The notes below the pieces were generated by a model. That model saw only the letters and a list, made by a program, of their open reading frames with translations, did not search any database and was not told the origin of the DNA. A stretch of 64,000 nucleotides of DNA from Acidovorax sp. 69 (GTDB lineage Bacteria > Pseudomonadota > Gammaproteobacteria > Burkholderiales > Burkholderiaceae_C), in contig NZ_PGEP01000001.1 in NCBI RefSeq assembly GCF_002797445.1, positions 186,001 to 250,000 on the forward strand, written 5' to 3'. Of the stretch, positions 25,623 through 33,993 are shown piece after piece. The translations under genes were made by a program, and so were the position numbers. Position 1 is the stretch's first letter. Every line of letters begins with the position of its first letter.

Positions 25623-26030
25623 TCACTCGACGATCTCGCGAAAACTGGCGTAGTGGTCGCTGGTGTAGTAGCAGGCGTCCGGAACCCGGGGCTTGCCGCC
25701 ACACACAATGCGCCGGGCTCCCCGGTCACGCGATCCTGTCGTTCTGACGGTGTATTCACGGTAGTAACCCCGCTTGTGGGCGGGTAACAACCGCTCGCGA
25801 TTGCCGAAAACCGTTCCGTCCTTGTCATACGGAAAGGGCCCGCCTTCACGGATCAGCGCATACGTTGTTCGCCCTTGGGGCGGCAACTCGGCCAGTGTGA
25901 TGGGGGCGAGGGATCCGTCGGCAGACGGGGCTTTCCGGGCGTGTCCCACTACCGGAGACAGCACGAACGCAACACCCAAAACACACAATAACCCTGCTTT
26001 GCGCGCCCGGGTGGCTACAGCCTTCAGCAT
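25623..26030 (-). CDS. Exported guanyl-specific ribonuclease (barnase/RNase N1-T1 family)
   Basis: A 135-residue secreted ribonuclease. Residues 1 to about 32 are a signal peptide (AGLLCVLGVAFVLSPVVGHA). The mature enzyme has the microbial RNase pattern: LPPQGRTTYALIREGGPFPY, DKDGTVFGNRERLLP, GYYREYTVRT with the catalytic glutamate, DRGARRIV with the catalytic arginine, and TSDHYASF with the catalytic histidine. Two cysteines (RIVCGG, DACYYT) could form a disulfide. The ATG at 26028-26030 is preferred to an upstream TTG. The barstar homologue follows. Confidence 0.9.
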   Translation of the reverse strand: MLKAVATRARKAGLLCVLGVAFVLSPVVGHARKAPSADGSLAPITLAELPPQGRTTYALIREGGPFPYDKDGTVFGNRERLLPAHKRGYYREYTVRTTGSRDRGARRIVCGGKPRVPDACYYTSDHYASFREIVE

Positions 26031-26098
26031 CAACGAACCTTTCAGAAACTACGGGTTAACCCGAAATTTCGAGCCGCTAGTGTCGCTCAACGGTCCCC

Positions 26099-26135
26099 AA
26101 AAAGCAAGCGTCTGCACAAAGATTGGGCAGACGCT
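26099..26135 (-). terminator. Intrinsic terminator downstream of maeB
   Basis: On the minus strand a nine-base stem AGCGTCTGC/GCAGACGCT (26127-26135 with 26107-26115) with an 11-base loop is followed by TGCTTTTT (T-run at 26099-26103). It lies 50 bases after the maeB stop. A second small hairpin (AAGCA/TGCTT) lies closer to the stop. Confidence 0.75.
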
Positions 26136-26184
26136 GAGGGACTTTGCAAGCATTAAAAGTTAGTGCTTGCTATCTTGAAATAGC

Positions 26185-28503
26185 TTACCGCGAGGCATTG
26201 GCATCCGCCACTGTCAAGGCTGTCATGTTCACGATCCGGCGCACTGTGGTACTTGCTGTCAGGATATGAACGGGCTGGGCGGCCCCCAGAAGCACGGGGC
26301 CAATGGCGATATTGCCGCCGGCAGCTGTCTTGAGCAGGTTGTAGGAAATGTTGGCCGCGTCGATGTTCGGCAGCACCAGCAGGTTGGCATCTCCGATGAG
26401 GTCGCTGTGCGGCATGATGGTCGCACGGGCCTTGCCGTCCAGGGCCACATCGCCGTGCATCTCGCCGTCGACTTCGAGCCAGGGAGCCTGCACCCGCAGA
26501 AGCTCCAGCGTCTGGCGCATTTTCACGGCGCTGGGCTGGTTGCTGGAGCCAAAATTGGAGTGAGACAGCAGCGCCGCCTTGGGCTTGATACCAAAGCGCA
26601 TCATTTCCTCTGCGGCCATCACGGTGATTTCGGCCAGCTGTTCGGCGGTCGGGTCGTAGTTCACGTGCGTGTCCACCAGGAAGACCTGGCGATCAGGCAG
26701 CAGCAGGCCGTTCATGCAAGCATAGGTGTTCACCCCCGCGCGTTTGCCGATCACCTGGTCGATGTAGTTCAGGTGCAGGGCCGTGTGGCCCCAGGTGCCC
26801 ACGATCAGGCCATCGACCTCGCCCTTGTGCAGCAGCATGGCGCCGATGAGCGCCAGGCGGCGGCGCATCTCGATCTTGGCGATCGACACGGTCACGCCCT
26901 TGCGCTCGGTCATGCGGTGGTACGTTTGCCAGAAGTCGCGGTAGCGGTGGTCCTGTTCCACATTGACGATGTCGTAGTCCACCCCTTCACGCAGGCGCAG
27001 GCCAAACTTCTCAATGCGCTCAGCAATGACGGAGGGGCGGCCAATCAGCGTAGGCCGGGCAATTTTTTCATCGACGACGATCTGTGCAGCGCGCAGCACA
27101 CGTTCTTCCTCGCCTTCGGCATAGGCCACGCGCTTTTTCACAGCGGCTTTGGCCGCCGTGAAAATGGGCTTCATGGTGGTGCCCGAGGCGTAGACGAACG
27201 TCTGCAGATGGTCCCGGTAGGCATCCATGTCCGCGATGGGGCGCAGGGCCACGCCGCTGTCAGCGGCAGCCTGGGCCACAGCGGGCGCGATCATCATCAT
27301 CAGGCGCGGGTCGAACGGCTTGGGGATCAGGTACTCGGGGCCGAACGCCAGGGGCTCGCCCACATAGGCGGCTGCCACGACCTCGCTCTGCTCGGCCTGG
27401 GCCAGCTCGGCAATCGCGTGCACGGCTGCGATCTCCATCTCCAGCGTGATCGTGGTGGCGCCGCTGTCGAGCGCCCCCCGGAAGATGTAGGGGAAACACA
27501 GGACGTTGTTGACCTGGTTCGGGTAGTCCGAACGGCCGGTGGCCATGATGGCGTCGTCACGCACGGCCTTCACGTCCTCGGGCTGAATCTCGGGGTTGGG
27601 GTTGGCCAGCGCAAAAATCAGCGGGCGCGCGGCCATCTTTTTCACCATGTCTTGCTTGAGCACCCCGCCCGCCGACAGGCCCAGGAACACGTCGGCACCG
27701 TCGATCACTTCGCTGAGCGTGCGGGCGCTGGTCTTCTGGGCAAAAACAATCTTGTCTTCGTCCATCAGTTCGGTGCGGCCTTCGTAAACGACGCCCGCCA
27801 GATCGGTCACCCAGATGTTTTCACGCGGAATGCCCAGCTTGACCAGCAGGCCCAGGCAGGCCAGCGCGGCCGCACCGGCGCCCGAAGTCACGAGCTTCAC
27901 CTTGGCAGGGTCTTTGCCCGCCACCTTCAGGCCGTTGAGGATGGCTGCGCCCACCGTGATGGCGGTGCCGTGCTGGTCGTCATGGAAGACCGGGATCTTC
28001 ATGCGCTCGCGCAGCTTGCGCTCGATGTAGAAGCAATCGGGCGCCTTGATGTCTTCCAGGTTGATACCGCCAAACGTCGGCTCCAGGCTGGCGATGATCT
28101 CGACCAGCTTCTCGGGGTCCTTTTCGTTGATCTCGATGTCGAACACGTCGATGCCCGAGAACTTCTTGAACAGGACGGCCTTGCCTTCCATGACAGGCTT
28201 GCCCGCCAGCGGGCCGATATCGCCCAGACCCAGCACGGCAGTGCCGTTGGTCACCACACCCACCAGATTGCCCCGGGCGGTGTATTTGAAAGCCGCATTC
28301 GGGTCCTTGACGATCTCTTCACACGGAGCCGCCACGCCGGGCGAATACGCCAGCGCGAGATCGTGCTGGTTCACCATTTGCTTGGTGGCCGCGATGGAGA
28401 TCTTGCCGGGCTTGGGAAATTCGTGATATTCGAGAGCGGCACGGCGCAACTGAGCGCGTTTGTCGGGATGGTTGTTGTTCTGGGCCGTGGTGTTCTCGGG
28501 CAT
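26185..28503 (-). CDS. maeB: NADP-dependent malic enzyme MaeB
   Basis: A 772-residue multidomain malic enzyme that converts malate to pyruvate, CO2 and NADPH. Residues 1 to about 150 form the malic domain ([31 protein letters not shown]). About 160-430 form the nucleotide-binding domain ([33 protein letters not shown]). About 435-772 form a phosphotransacetylase-like regulatory domain ([14 protein letters not shown]), as in E. coli MaeB. The ATG at 28501-28503 gives the usual N-terminus. It is a single-gene unit with a terminator behind it. Confidence 0.95.
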   Translation of the reverse strand: MPENTTAQNNNHPDKRAQLRRAALEYHEFPKPGKISIAATKQMVNQHDLALAYSPGVAAPCEEIVKDPNAAFKYTARGNLVGVVTNGTAVLGLGDIGPLAGKPVMEGKAVLFKKFSGIDVFDIEINEKDPEKLVEIIASLEPTFGGINLEDIKAPDCFYIERKLRERMKIPVFHDDQHGTAITVGAAILNGLKVAGKDPAKVKLVTSGAGAAALACLGLLVKLGIPRENIWVTDLAGVVYEGRTELMDEDKIVFAQKTSARTLSEVIDGADVFLGLSAGGVLKQDMVKKMAARPLIFALANPNPEIQPEDVKAVRDDAIMATGRSDYPNQVNNVLCFPYIFRGALDSGATTITLEMEIAAVHAIAELAQAEQSEVVAAAYVGEPLAFGPEYLIPKPFDPRLMMMIAPAVAQAAADSGVALRPIADMDAYRDHLQTFVYASGTTMKPIFTAAKAAVKKRVAYAEGEEERVLRAAQIVVDEKIARPTLIGRPSVIAERIEKFGLRLREGVDYDIVNVEQDHRYRDFWQTYHRMTERKGVTVSIAKIEMRRRLALIGAMLLHKGEVDGLIVGTWGHTALHLNYIDQVIGKRAGVNTYACMNGLLLPDRQVFLVDTHVNYDPTAEQLAEITVMAAEEMMRFGIKPKAALLSHSNFGSSNQPSAVKMRQTLELLRVQAPWLEVDGEMHGDVALDGKARATIMPHSDLIGDANLLVLPNIDAANISYNLLKTAAGGNIAIGPVLLGAAQPVHILTASTTVRRIVNMTALTVADANASR

Positions 28504-28683
28504 TCAGTGTCTCCAACTCAAGGGTGGGTGCAAAAAACCGTGCTTCAGGGGGTCTGCAGCGGGCTGTCAGCTTTTTAAGGGTCTGCGATTGTAGGACGAG
28601 GGTCGTGAAAACCCTAGTAAGCGAATCTGCTTATGTGGGTGGATCTGTGATGACCTTCCGCATGCCAATCATGCGGTGCAATG

Positions 28684-28718
28684 AAAACGCCCCACAACCT
28701 CGAGGGCTGTGGGGCGTT
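28684..28718 (-). terminator. Hairpin terminator downstream of mmsA
   Basis: Perfect 11-base stem AACGCCCCACA/TGTGGGGCGTT (28686-28696 with 28708-28718). On the minus strand it is followed by TTTTCATT. It lies 47 bases after the stop of the methylmalonate-semialdehyde dehydrogenase gene. The rest of the 28504-28764 gap shows no gene and must hold the maeB promoter. Confidence 0.65.
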
Positions 28719-28764
28719 CGTTGTCTACAAGGACCGTTGCCGTCAGCGGTCAAGCAAACCTTGC

Positions 28765-30282
28765 TCAGCGGCTGCTTGGAAAGCTGAACACGGCCCCCTC
28801 GCGCACACCGGCGCTCGGCCAGCGTTGCGTGATGGTCTTGCGCTTGGTGTAGAAGCGCACGGCATCGGGGCCATAGGCGTGCAGGTCGCCGAACAGGCTG
28901 CGCTTCCAGCCGCCGAACGAGTGGTACGCCACGGGCACGGGCAGGGGCACGTTCACGCCCACCATGCCCACCTGGATGTGGTCGGTGAAATAGCGGGCGG
29001 CCTCGCCGTCGCGCGTGAAGATGCAGGTGCCGTTGCCGTATTCGTGGTCGTTGATGAGCTGCATGGCCTCTTGCAGCGTCTTCACGCGCACCACGCCCAG
29101 CACGGGGCCGAAGATTTCTTCCTGGTAGATCTTCATGCCAGGCTTGACGTTGTCGAACAGGCAGGCGCCCAGGAAGTAGCCTTCTTCATGGCCAGCGACC
29201 TTTACGCCGCGGCCATCCACGACCAGCGTGGCACCTTCGGCCACGCCTTGATCCACATAGCCCTTCACCTTCTCAAAGTGCGGCTTCGTGACCAGCGGGC
29301 CCATGTCGTTGCTGTTGTCCGTGCCAGGGCCGACCTTCATCTTGGCGATCTCGGTCTTGAGGCCAGCAATCACGGCGTCACCCACGGCGTCGCCGACGGC
29401 CACCAGCAGCGGGATGGCCATGCAGCGCTCGCCACACGATCCGTAGGCCGCGCCCATCAGGGCGCTCACGGCGTTGTCCACGTCGGCGTCGGGCATCAGC
29501 ACGGCGTGGTTCTTGGCGCCGCCCAGGGCCTGCACGCGCTTGCCATGCTTGCAGCCTTCGGCGTAGATGTATTCGGCAATGGGGGTCGATCCGACAAAAC
29601 TCACGGCTTTGACGCGCGGGTCGCGCAGCAGCGTGTCCACAGCCACTTTGTCGCCGTTGACCACGTTGAGCACGCCCGGTGGCAGACCCGCTTCCTGGGC
29701 AAGCTGGGCGATGAACAAGGTGGAGGACGGGTCGCGCTCGGACGGCTTCAAGACAAAGGTGTTGCCGCAGGCCACGGCCATGGGCCACATCCACAGCGGC
29801 ACCATGGCCGGGAAATTGAACGGCGTGATGCCCGCGGTGACGCCCAACGCCTGGAACTCGCTCCACGAGTCGATGTTCGGTCCCACGTTCCGGCTGTGTT
29901 CGCCCTTGAGCAGCTCGGGCGCGTAGCTCGCGTATTCCACGTTCTCGATGCCGCGCTGCAACTCGCCGTGGGCGTCGGCCAGCACCTTGCCGTGTTCGGC
30001 GGTGATCAGGGCGGCGATCTTGTCGGCGTTTTCTTCGAGCAGCACCTTGAGCTTGCTCATCACGCGGGCGCGCTTGAGCGGTGGCGTGTTGCGCCAGGCC
30101 GGAAACGCAGCTTCGGCCGAGGCAATGGCGGCCTCCACCGTGGCCTGGCTGGCCAGCGCGACGTTGGTGGTGGACTGACCCGTGGCGGGGTCGAACACCG
30201 GTTGGGTGCGCGCCGTGTCGGCAACGATCTTGCCGTCAATCAGGTGGCCGACGGTGGTGGTGACGTTCTTGTCGTGGTTCAT
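28765..30282 (-). CDS. mmsA: CoA-acylating (methyl)malonate-semialdehyde dehydrogenase
   Basis: A 505-residue aldehyde dehydrogenase superfamily enzyme that oxidises methylmalonate or malonate semialdehyde to propionyl- or acetyl-CoA. Landmarks are GVTAGITPFNFPAMVPLWMW, the NAD-binding SFVGSTPIAEYIY, EALGGAKNHA-type ALGGAKNHAVLMPDAD, and the catalytic cysteine in GSCGERCMAIPL, the MMSDH-specific GERCMA form. The ATG at 30280-30282 is preferred over an upstream ATG. It lies 70 bases downstream of an omega-amino-acid aminotransferase gene on the same strand; together they would convert beta-alanine (or beta-aminoisobutyrate) to acetyl-CoA (or propionyl-CoA). Confidence 0.92.
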   Translation of the reverse strand: MNHDKNVTTTVGHLIDGKIVADTARTQPVFDPATGQSTTNVALASQATVEAAIASAEAAFPAWRNTPPLKRARVMSKLKVLLEENADKIAALITAEHGKVLADAHGELQRGIENVEYASYAPELLKGEHSRNVGPNIDSWSEFQALGVTAGITPFNFPAMVPLWMWPMAVACGNTFVLKPSERDPSSTLFIAQLAQEAGLPPGVLNVVNGDKVAVDTLLRDPRVKAVSFVGSTPIAEYIYAEGCKHGKRVQALGGAKNHAVLMPDADVDNAVSALMGAAYGSCGERCMAIPLLVAVGDAVGDAVIAGLKTEIAKMKVGPGTDNSNDMGPLVTKPHFEKVKGYVDQGVAEGATLVVDGRGVKVAGHEEGYFLGACLFDNVKPGMKIYQEEIFGPVLGVVRVKTLQEAMQLINDHEYGNGTCIFTRDGEAARYFTDHIQVGMVGVNVPLPVPVAYHSFGGWKRSLFGDLHAYGPDAVRFYTKRKTITQRWPSAGVREGAVFSFPSSR

Positions 30283-30306
30283 GGCAGAAATATGAGTCAA
30301 AAGTGC

Positions 30307-30350
30307 CGCTAGCGCTTATTCGTCAAGCGCTAGCAGCTATCAATACAGGA
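30307..30350 (+). repeat. Dispersed repeat, family A copy 5
   Basis: CGCTAGCGCTTATTCGTCAA followed by GCGCTAGCAGCTATCAATA. It lies in the gap between mmsA and the aminotransferase gene. The arms AGCGCTTATT / CAAGCGCT are palindromic. Confidence 0.7.
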
Positions 30351-30370
30351 GTGTTTGGCGGTTCGCGGGC

Positions 30371-31732
30371 TTAAGCCGTCTCTGCCAAAGCATCGCCCAG
30401 CGCGTTGATCAGGCGGTCGATCTCGGCGCGCTCGCTGATGAAGGGCGGCGCCAGTTGAATGGTGTCGCCACCGTAGCGCACGTAAAAGCCCTTCTTCCAG
30501 CAGTTCATCGCAATCTCGTAGGGGCGCTTGGCGGGCTCGCCCGGCACCGGTGCAATCGTGAAACCTGCCGCCAGACCGAAGTTGCGAATGTCCAGCACGT
30601 GTTTGGCGCCCTTCAGGCTGTGCACGGCTTCTTCAAAATACGGCGCCAGCGCTTTCACGCGGCCGATCATGTCTTCGTTTTTCAGGATGTCGAGCGCTGC
30701 AATGCCCGCCGCGCAGGCCACGGGGTGGGCCGAATACGTGTAGCCATGCGCAAACTCCAGCATGTATTCCGGGCCGCCCGCCGCCATGAAGGTGTCGTAG
30801 ATCTCCTTGGTGGCCACCACGCCGCCCAGCGGCTGCGCGCCGTTGGTGACCTGCTTGGCAAAGTTCAGGATGTCGGGCGTCACGCCAAAGGCTTCGGCAC
30901 CGGTCCAGGCACCGCTGCGGCCAAAGCCACTGATCACTTCGTCAAAAATCAGCAGGATGTTGTTCTGCGTGCAGATCTCGCGCAGGCGCTGCAGGTAGCC
31001 CACGGGCGGGATCACCACACCGGCCGAGCCGGAAAACGGCTCCACGATCACGGCAGCGATGTTGCTGGCGTCGTGCAGCGCAATCACGTCCAGCAGGCGG
31101 TCGGCCAGCTCTTTGCCCGTGGGCGGCATGCCCTTGTGGAACGAGCCTGCGGGTGGCTGGGTGTGGGGAATGTGGTCGGCTTCGATGCCCTGGCCGAACA
31201 TCTTGCGGTTGGCCACCAGGCCGCCCACTGAAATGCCACCAAAGTTCACGCCGTGATAGCCCTTTTCGCGGCCGATCAGACGCGTCTTGCTCGCCTGGCC
31301 CTTGTTGCGCCAGTAAGCGCGCGCCATCTTCAGCGAGGTGTCGGCCGACTCGGAGCCCGAACCCGTGAAAAACACGTAATCCAGCCCGGCGGGCGTGAGC
31401 TCCTTGACGCGGTTGGCCAGCTCGAACGACAGCGGGTGGCCAAACTGGAAGGCCGGCGCGTAGTCGAGCTTCATCGCCTGCTTGCCGATGGCCTCGGCGA
31501 TCTCGCGGCGGCCATGGCCGAGGCCCGCGCACCACAGGCCCGAGAGTCCGTCAAAAATCTTGCGGCCGTCCGAGTCGGTGTAGTACGCGCCGCTGCCCTC
31601 CACGATCATGCGCGGGTTGGCCTTGAACTGGCGGTTGGCCGTGTACGGCATCCAGTGCGCATCCAGCCATTCGGCGTCCATGCGGGGGCCTTCAGCGCCA
31701 GCGGCGGGTTTTTCGATGTTGACGAAGCTCAT
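30371..31732 (-). CDS. Omega-amino acid:pyruvate aminotransferase (class III, beta-alanine type)
   Basis: A 453-residue PLP enzyme. The N-terminal AHWMPYTANRQFKANPRM is typical of beta-alanine:pyruvate transaminases. VFFTGSGSESADTSLKMARA binds the cofactor phosphate, LLIFDEVISGFGRSG contains the PLP-pyridine aspartate, and ILNFAKQVTNGAQPLGGV holds the Schiff-base lysine. Its product malonate semialdehyde is the substrate of the mmsA product encoded downstream. A divergent LysR gene with an inverted-repeat operator upstream is the likely regulator. Confidence 0.9.
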   Translation of the reverse strand: MSFVNIEKPAAGAEGPRMDAEWLDAHWMPYTANRQFKANPRMIVEGSGAYYTDSDGRKIFDGLSGLWCAGLGHGRREIAEAIGKQAMKLDYAPAFQFGHPLSFELANRVKELTPAGLDYVFFTGSGSESADTSLKMARAYWRNKGQASKTRLIGREKGYHGVNFGGISVGGLVANRKMFGQGIEADHIPHTQPPAGSFHKGMPPTGKELADRLLDVIALHDASNIAAVIVEPFSGSAGVVIPPVGYLQRLREICTQNNILLIFDEVISGFGRSGAWTGAEAFGVTPDILNFAKQVTNGAQPLGGVVATKEIYDTFMAAGGPEYMLEFAHGYTYSAHPVACAAGIAALDILKNEDMIGRVKALAPYFEEAVHSLKGAKHVLDIRNFGLAAGFTIAPVPGEPAKRPYEIAMNCWKKGFYVRYGGDTIQLAPPFISERAEIDRLINALGDALAETA

Positions 31733-31858
31733 GGGGTTCTCCAGTGCAAGACGGCGACAAAAAGGGCATGTGACGCAAGGCAACCCCCTGCAAAGCGGGG
31801 CTTGACGCAGGGCATTGTTGCGCTGGTGTTTAATCTCTCAAATAATCCAATATCAATG

Positions 31859-31884
31859 TTTACTTGACGATTTATGCAAGTAAA
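31859..31884. promoter_or_regulatory. Candidate LysR operator in the aminotransferase/lysR divide
   Basis: Perfect eight-base inverted repeat TTTACTTG (31859-31866) / CAAGTAAA (31877-31884) with a 10-base spacer, in the AT-rich divergent gap. It fits the dyad form of LysR sites. It overlaps the first possible ATG of the regulator (31874), so the real start is probably the ATG at 31907 and the gene is likely autoregulated. Confidence 0.6.
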
Positions 31885-31906
31885 AAACACAGCACCACAC
31901 CCTCTT

Positions 31907-32853
31907 ATGTCCCCGCCCGCCACCTCGAACAAACACCGGGCGGTTCTGGGCCAACTCAGTGACATGGATCTGCGGCTGTTGCAGGTCTTCAAAAGCGTGG
32001 TGGAGTGCGGCGGCATGTCGGCCGCGGAGCTGGAGCTGAATATCGGCACCAGCACCGTGAGCCGCCATATCAAAGACCTGGAAGCCCGCCTCGGCCTCAC
32101 GCTGTGCCGCCGAGGGCGCGCCGGTTTTGCGCTGACGGCTGAAGGCCAGCGTGTGTATGACGAAACCCTGCGCCTGCTGGCCTCGGTGCGCAGCTTTCGC
32201 GACAGCATCGACGACATCCACTCTCGCATGGGGGGCCAACTGGCCGTGGCCGTTTTTGACAAGACGGCCAGCAACCCCGCTGCACGCATCGGGCAGGCCA
32301 TCGCCGCTTTCACGGCCCTGGCGCCCGATGTGCAGCTGCAGCTGCATGTGGGCTCCATCAACGCCATCGAGCGCGGCGTGATCGACGGAAGCTACCAGGT
32401 GGGCATCATTCCTGCGCATCGCAGCTCGCAAAGCCTGGCGTACACCGACCTGTTTGCCGAAACCATGCTGCTTTACTGCGGTGCAGGCCACCCGTTGTTT
32501 GGCGCATCCGCCCCCCGGCCGACTGGCACGCGGTGCGCAGCTACCAGTTTGCGGGCCTGGGTTACCACTCGCCCAACATGGAGCTGAGCCACCAGGCGCG
32601 GCTGCAACGCGCGGCCACCGGTTTTGACCAGGAATCCATCGCCACGCTGATCCTGTCGGGCCGGTTTTTGGGGTTTTTGCCCGACCACTATGCCGAAGCT
32701 TTTGAGCGACAGGGGCGCATGCAGGCCGTGAACCCGGCACTGTTCCACTACAGCTGCCAGTTTGTGGGCCTCATGCGCCGCTCGCCCGCGCCCGCCCGGG
32801 CGGCCCAGGCATTTGCGCAGTGCCTGGAGGAGTCGCACCGACCGGATCGCTGA
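31907..32853 (+). pseudogene. LysR-family regulator, frameshifted at a C6 tract
   Basis: The first part (to about 32510) encodes a normal LysR N-terminus: MDLRLLQVFKSVVECGGMSA, the HTH at TSTVSRHIKDLEARLGLTLC, and the first half of the effector domain up to YCGAGHPLFGAS. The remaining effector domain (RSYQFAGLGYHSPNMELSHQ and on to 32853) is in another frame. The switch maps to GCCCCCCGG at 32510-32518: one extra C restores ASAPPADWHAVRSYQ. It is divergent from the beta-alanine aminotransferase gene. As with surA, either a sequencing error, a slippage variant or a recent mutation. Confidence 0.82.
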
Positions 32854-32933
32854 CAGGGCCTTCGCTTGCGCCGGGCCCTCAAGCGGCGGACAATTTGGTT
32901 TCTTTGCAACCGTGTGTGTCACAGGAGTATTCC

Positions 32934-33239
32934 ATGGCCAGCATTTCCTCGATTGGCAGTTCCGGCTTGCAGGCCGCGCAGTTGCGGCTCGATGCGTCGG
33001 CCAACAACGTGGCCAACATGAACACCCCGGGCTACCGCCGCGAGGTGGTGCAACAGGAAGCCGTTGCCGACAGCGCGGGTGTGCGGGCCACCGTGCAGCG
33101 CCAGCAAGAGGCTGAAGGCGTGGCGCTGGAAAAAGAGGCGGTAGAGCAGATGTCGGCCACCTACGCTTTCAAGGCCAACCTGCAAACCATCAAGACACAG
33201 GACGAAATGATGGGCTCGCTGCTCGACGTGAAAGCCTGA
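32934..33239 (+). CDS. Small flagellar rod-like protein (orphan D0-domain protein)
   Basis: A 101-residue protein that has only the two ends of a flagellar rod/hook protein. The N-terminal signature ASANNVANMNTPGYRRE matches the rod-protein ANNxANxxTPGYRR motif, and the C-terminal NLQTIKTQDEMMGSLLDVKA matches the rod C-terminal helix. Between them is a Glu/Gln-rich helical stretch. FlgB and FlgC are larger (about 130 or more residues), so this is a minimal coiled D0-like unit. ACAGGAG precedes the ATG and an intrinsic terminator follows. No flagellar gene lies nearby; function is unknown. Confidence 0.75.
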   Translation: MASISSIGSSGLQAAQLRLDASANNVANMNTPGYRREVVQQEAVADSAGVRATVQRQQEAEGVALEKEAVEQMSATYAFKANLQTIKTQDEMMGSLLDVKA

Positions 33240-33269
33240 CACCGGCCCCCGAACACCGCCCGAACGCCT

Positions 33270-33301
33270 CAATGCCCCGCTGGCCGGGGCATTGTTGTTT
33301 T
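33270..33301 (+). terminator. Intrinsic terminator of the rod-like gene
   Basis: Ten-base stem CAATGCCCCG/CGGGGCATTG (33270-33279 with 33285-33294) with a five-base loop, followed by TTGTTTT. It lies 31 bases after the stop codon. Confidence 0.8.
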
Positions 33302-33332
33302 CAGTGCCCGCCAGCACATGGGACAAGGGTTC

Positions 33333-33428
33333 TCAACCGCCAGATGCCAGCCCGGCCAGGCGGTGAACCAACCAGCGCTGAAAGGCCAGCCCGGTGGCGG
33401 TGCGGCTGCGCAAGGGGATGCTGTACAT
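33333..33428 (-). CDS. Possible 31-residue peptide downstream of the DUF2061 gene
   Basis: ATG at 33426-33428, preceded by AAGGAG with seven-base spacing, the strongest ribosome-binding site in this stretch. The peptide MYSIPLRSRTATGLAFQRWL and on is basic and ends LAGLASGG. It starts 21 bases after the DUF2061 stop and would share its message. The good translation signal is the main evidence; I recognise no family. Confidence 0.4.
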   Translation of the reverse strand: MYSIPLRSRTATGLAFQRWLVHRLAGLASGG

Positions 33429-33448
33429 GGTGGGCTCCTTGAGGGGGT

Positions 33449-33718
33449 TCAGACTGCTTGCAGGAGAGGGCTGGACGCCTGTGCCGTGGTGGCATCGATG
33501 GCCTTGCGCCGCGCGGCCCGGTCCCACGCCTTTTCATGGAAGAAGAAGGCCACGGCCTGCACCGTGGGCTCCAGCAGGCTCAGCGTCAGCGAGGCCCACA
33601 GGTTGCCGGTCACGGCATAGGCCACCAGTGCGGCCACGCAGATGTGGATCAGGTAGTAGCTGCCCGTTTTCATCAGCATGGTCTTGTTTTGGCGGGCGGC
33701 GTGGCGGATGCGGGACAT
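33449..33718 (-). CDS. DUF2061 small membrane protein
   Basis: An 89-residue membrane protein of the DUF2061 family. The pattern KTGSYYLIHICVAALVAYAV, TGNLWASLTLSLLEPTVQAV then FFFHEKAWDRA is the family core, with two to three hydrophobic segments and the conserved HE(K/R)xWD end. AAGGAGTT precedes the ATG. The role is unknown; some members sit near sulfate assimilation genes, which is not the case here. A very small ORF follows on the same strand. Confidence 0.8.
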   Translation of the reverse strand: MSRIRHAARQNKTMLMKTGSYYLIHICVAALVAYAVTGNLWASLTLSLLEPTVQAVAFFFHEKAWDRAARRKAIDATTAQASSPLLQAV

Positions 33719-33782
33719 GGGGAACTCCTTCCTTCTGAACAGGGCCTGCGGCAGGTAGCAGGGATGTTGAAATGGTAGTCAT

Positions 33783-33836
33783 TCTCAATAGCTTTGGCCA
33801 ATTGATCGTGGCTAAGGCGGAGATAGCCGCTATCAA
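33783..33836 (+). repeat. Dispersed repeat, family A copy 6 (degenerate)
   Basis: TCTCAATAGCTTTGGCCAAT, a diverged centre, then GGAGATAGCCGCTATCAAG. It lies in the 275-base divergent gap between the DUF2061 gene and the SPFH gene; no other feature was found there except GGGAG at 33984 serving the SPFH start. Confidence 0.45.
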
Positions 33837-33993
33837 GACACCCTCCGCCCGCCCCTCGGTGCCCCTGTCTCCAGGGGGTGGGTTCTGCGCGTGAACGGCT
33901 TCACATCCCGGCGCAGAAAAAAGCCGCTGTCTGCAAAGCCCCGTTGCTATGATGGCCGCTCTTCTCAACCCCTCTTTTGCTTTGGGAGCACAC

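Noticed and set aside
26266..28578. 770-codon plus-strand frame opposite maeB
   Set aside because: The translation is low-complexity (His, Gly, Val rich) and lacks domains; the minus strand is a textbook MaeB.
28681..30312. Very long open frames opposite mmsA and maeB
   Set aside because: They are antisense shadows of high-GC genes: His/Gln/Arg-rich translations with no family features, while the other strand encodes complete recognised enzymes.
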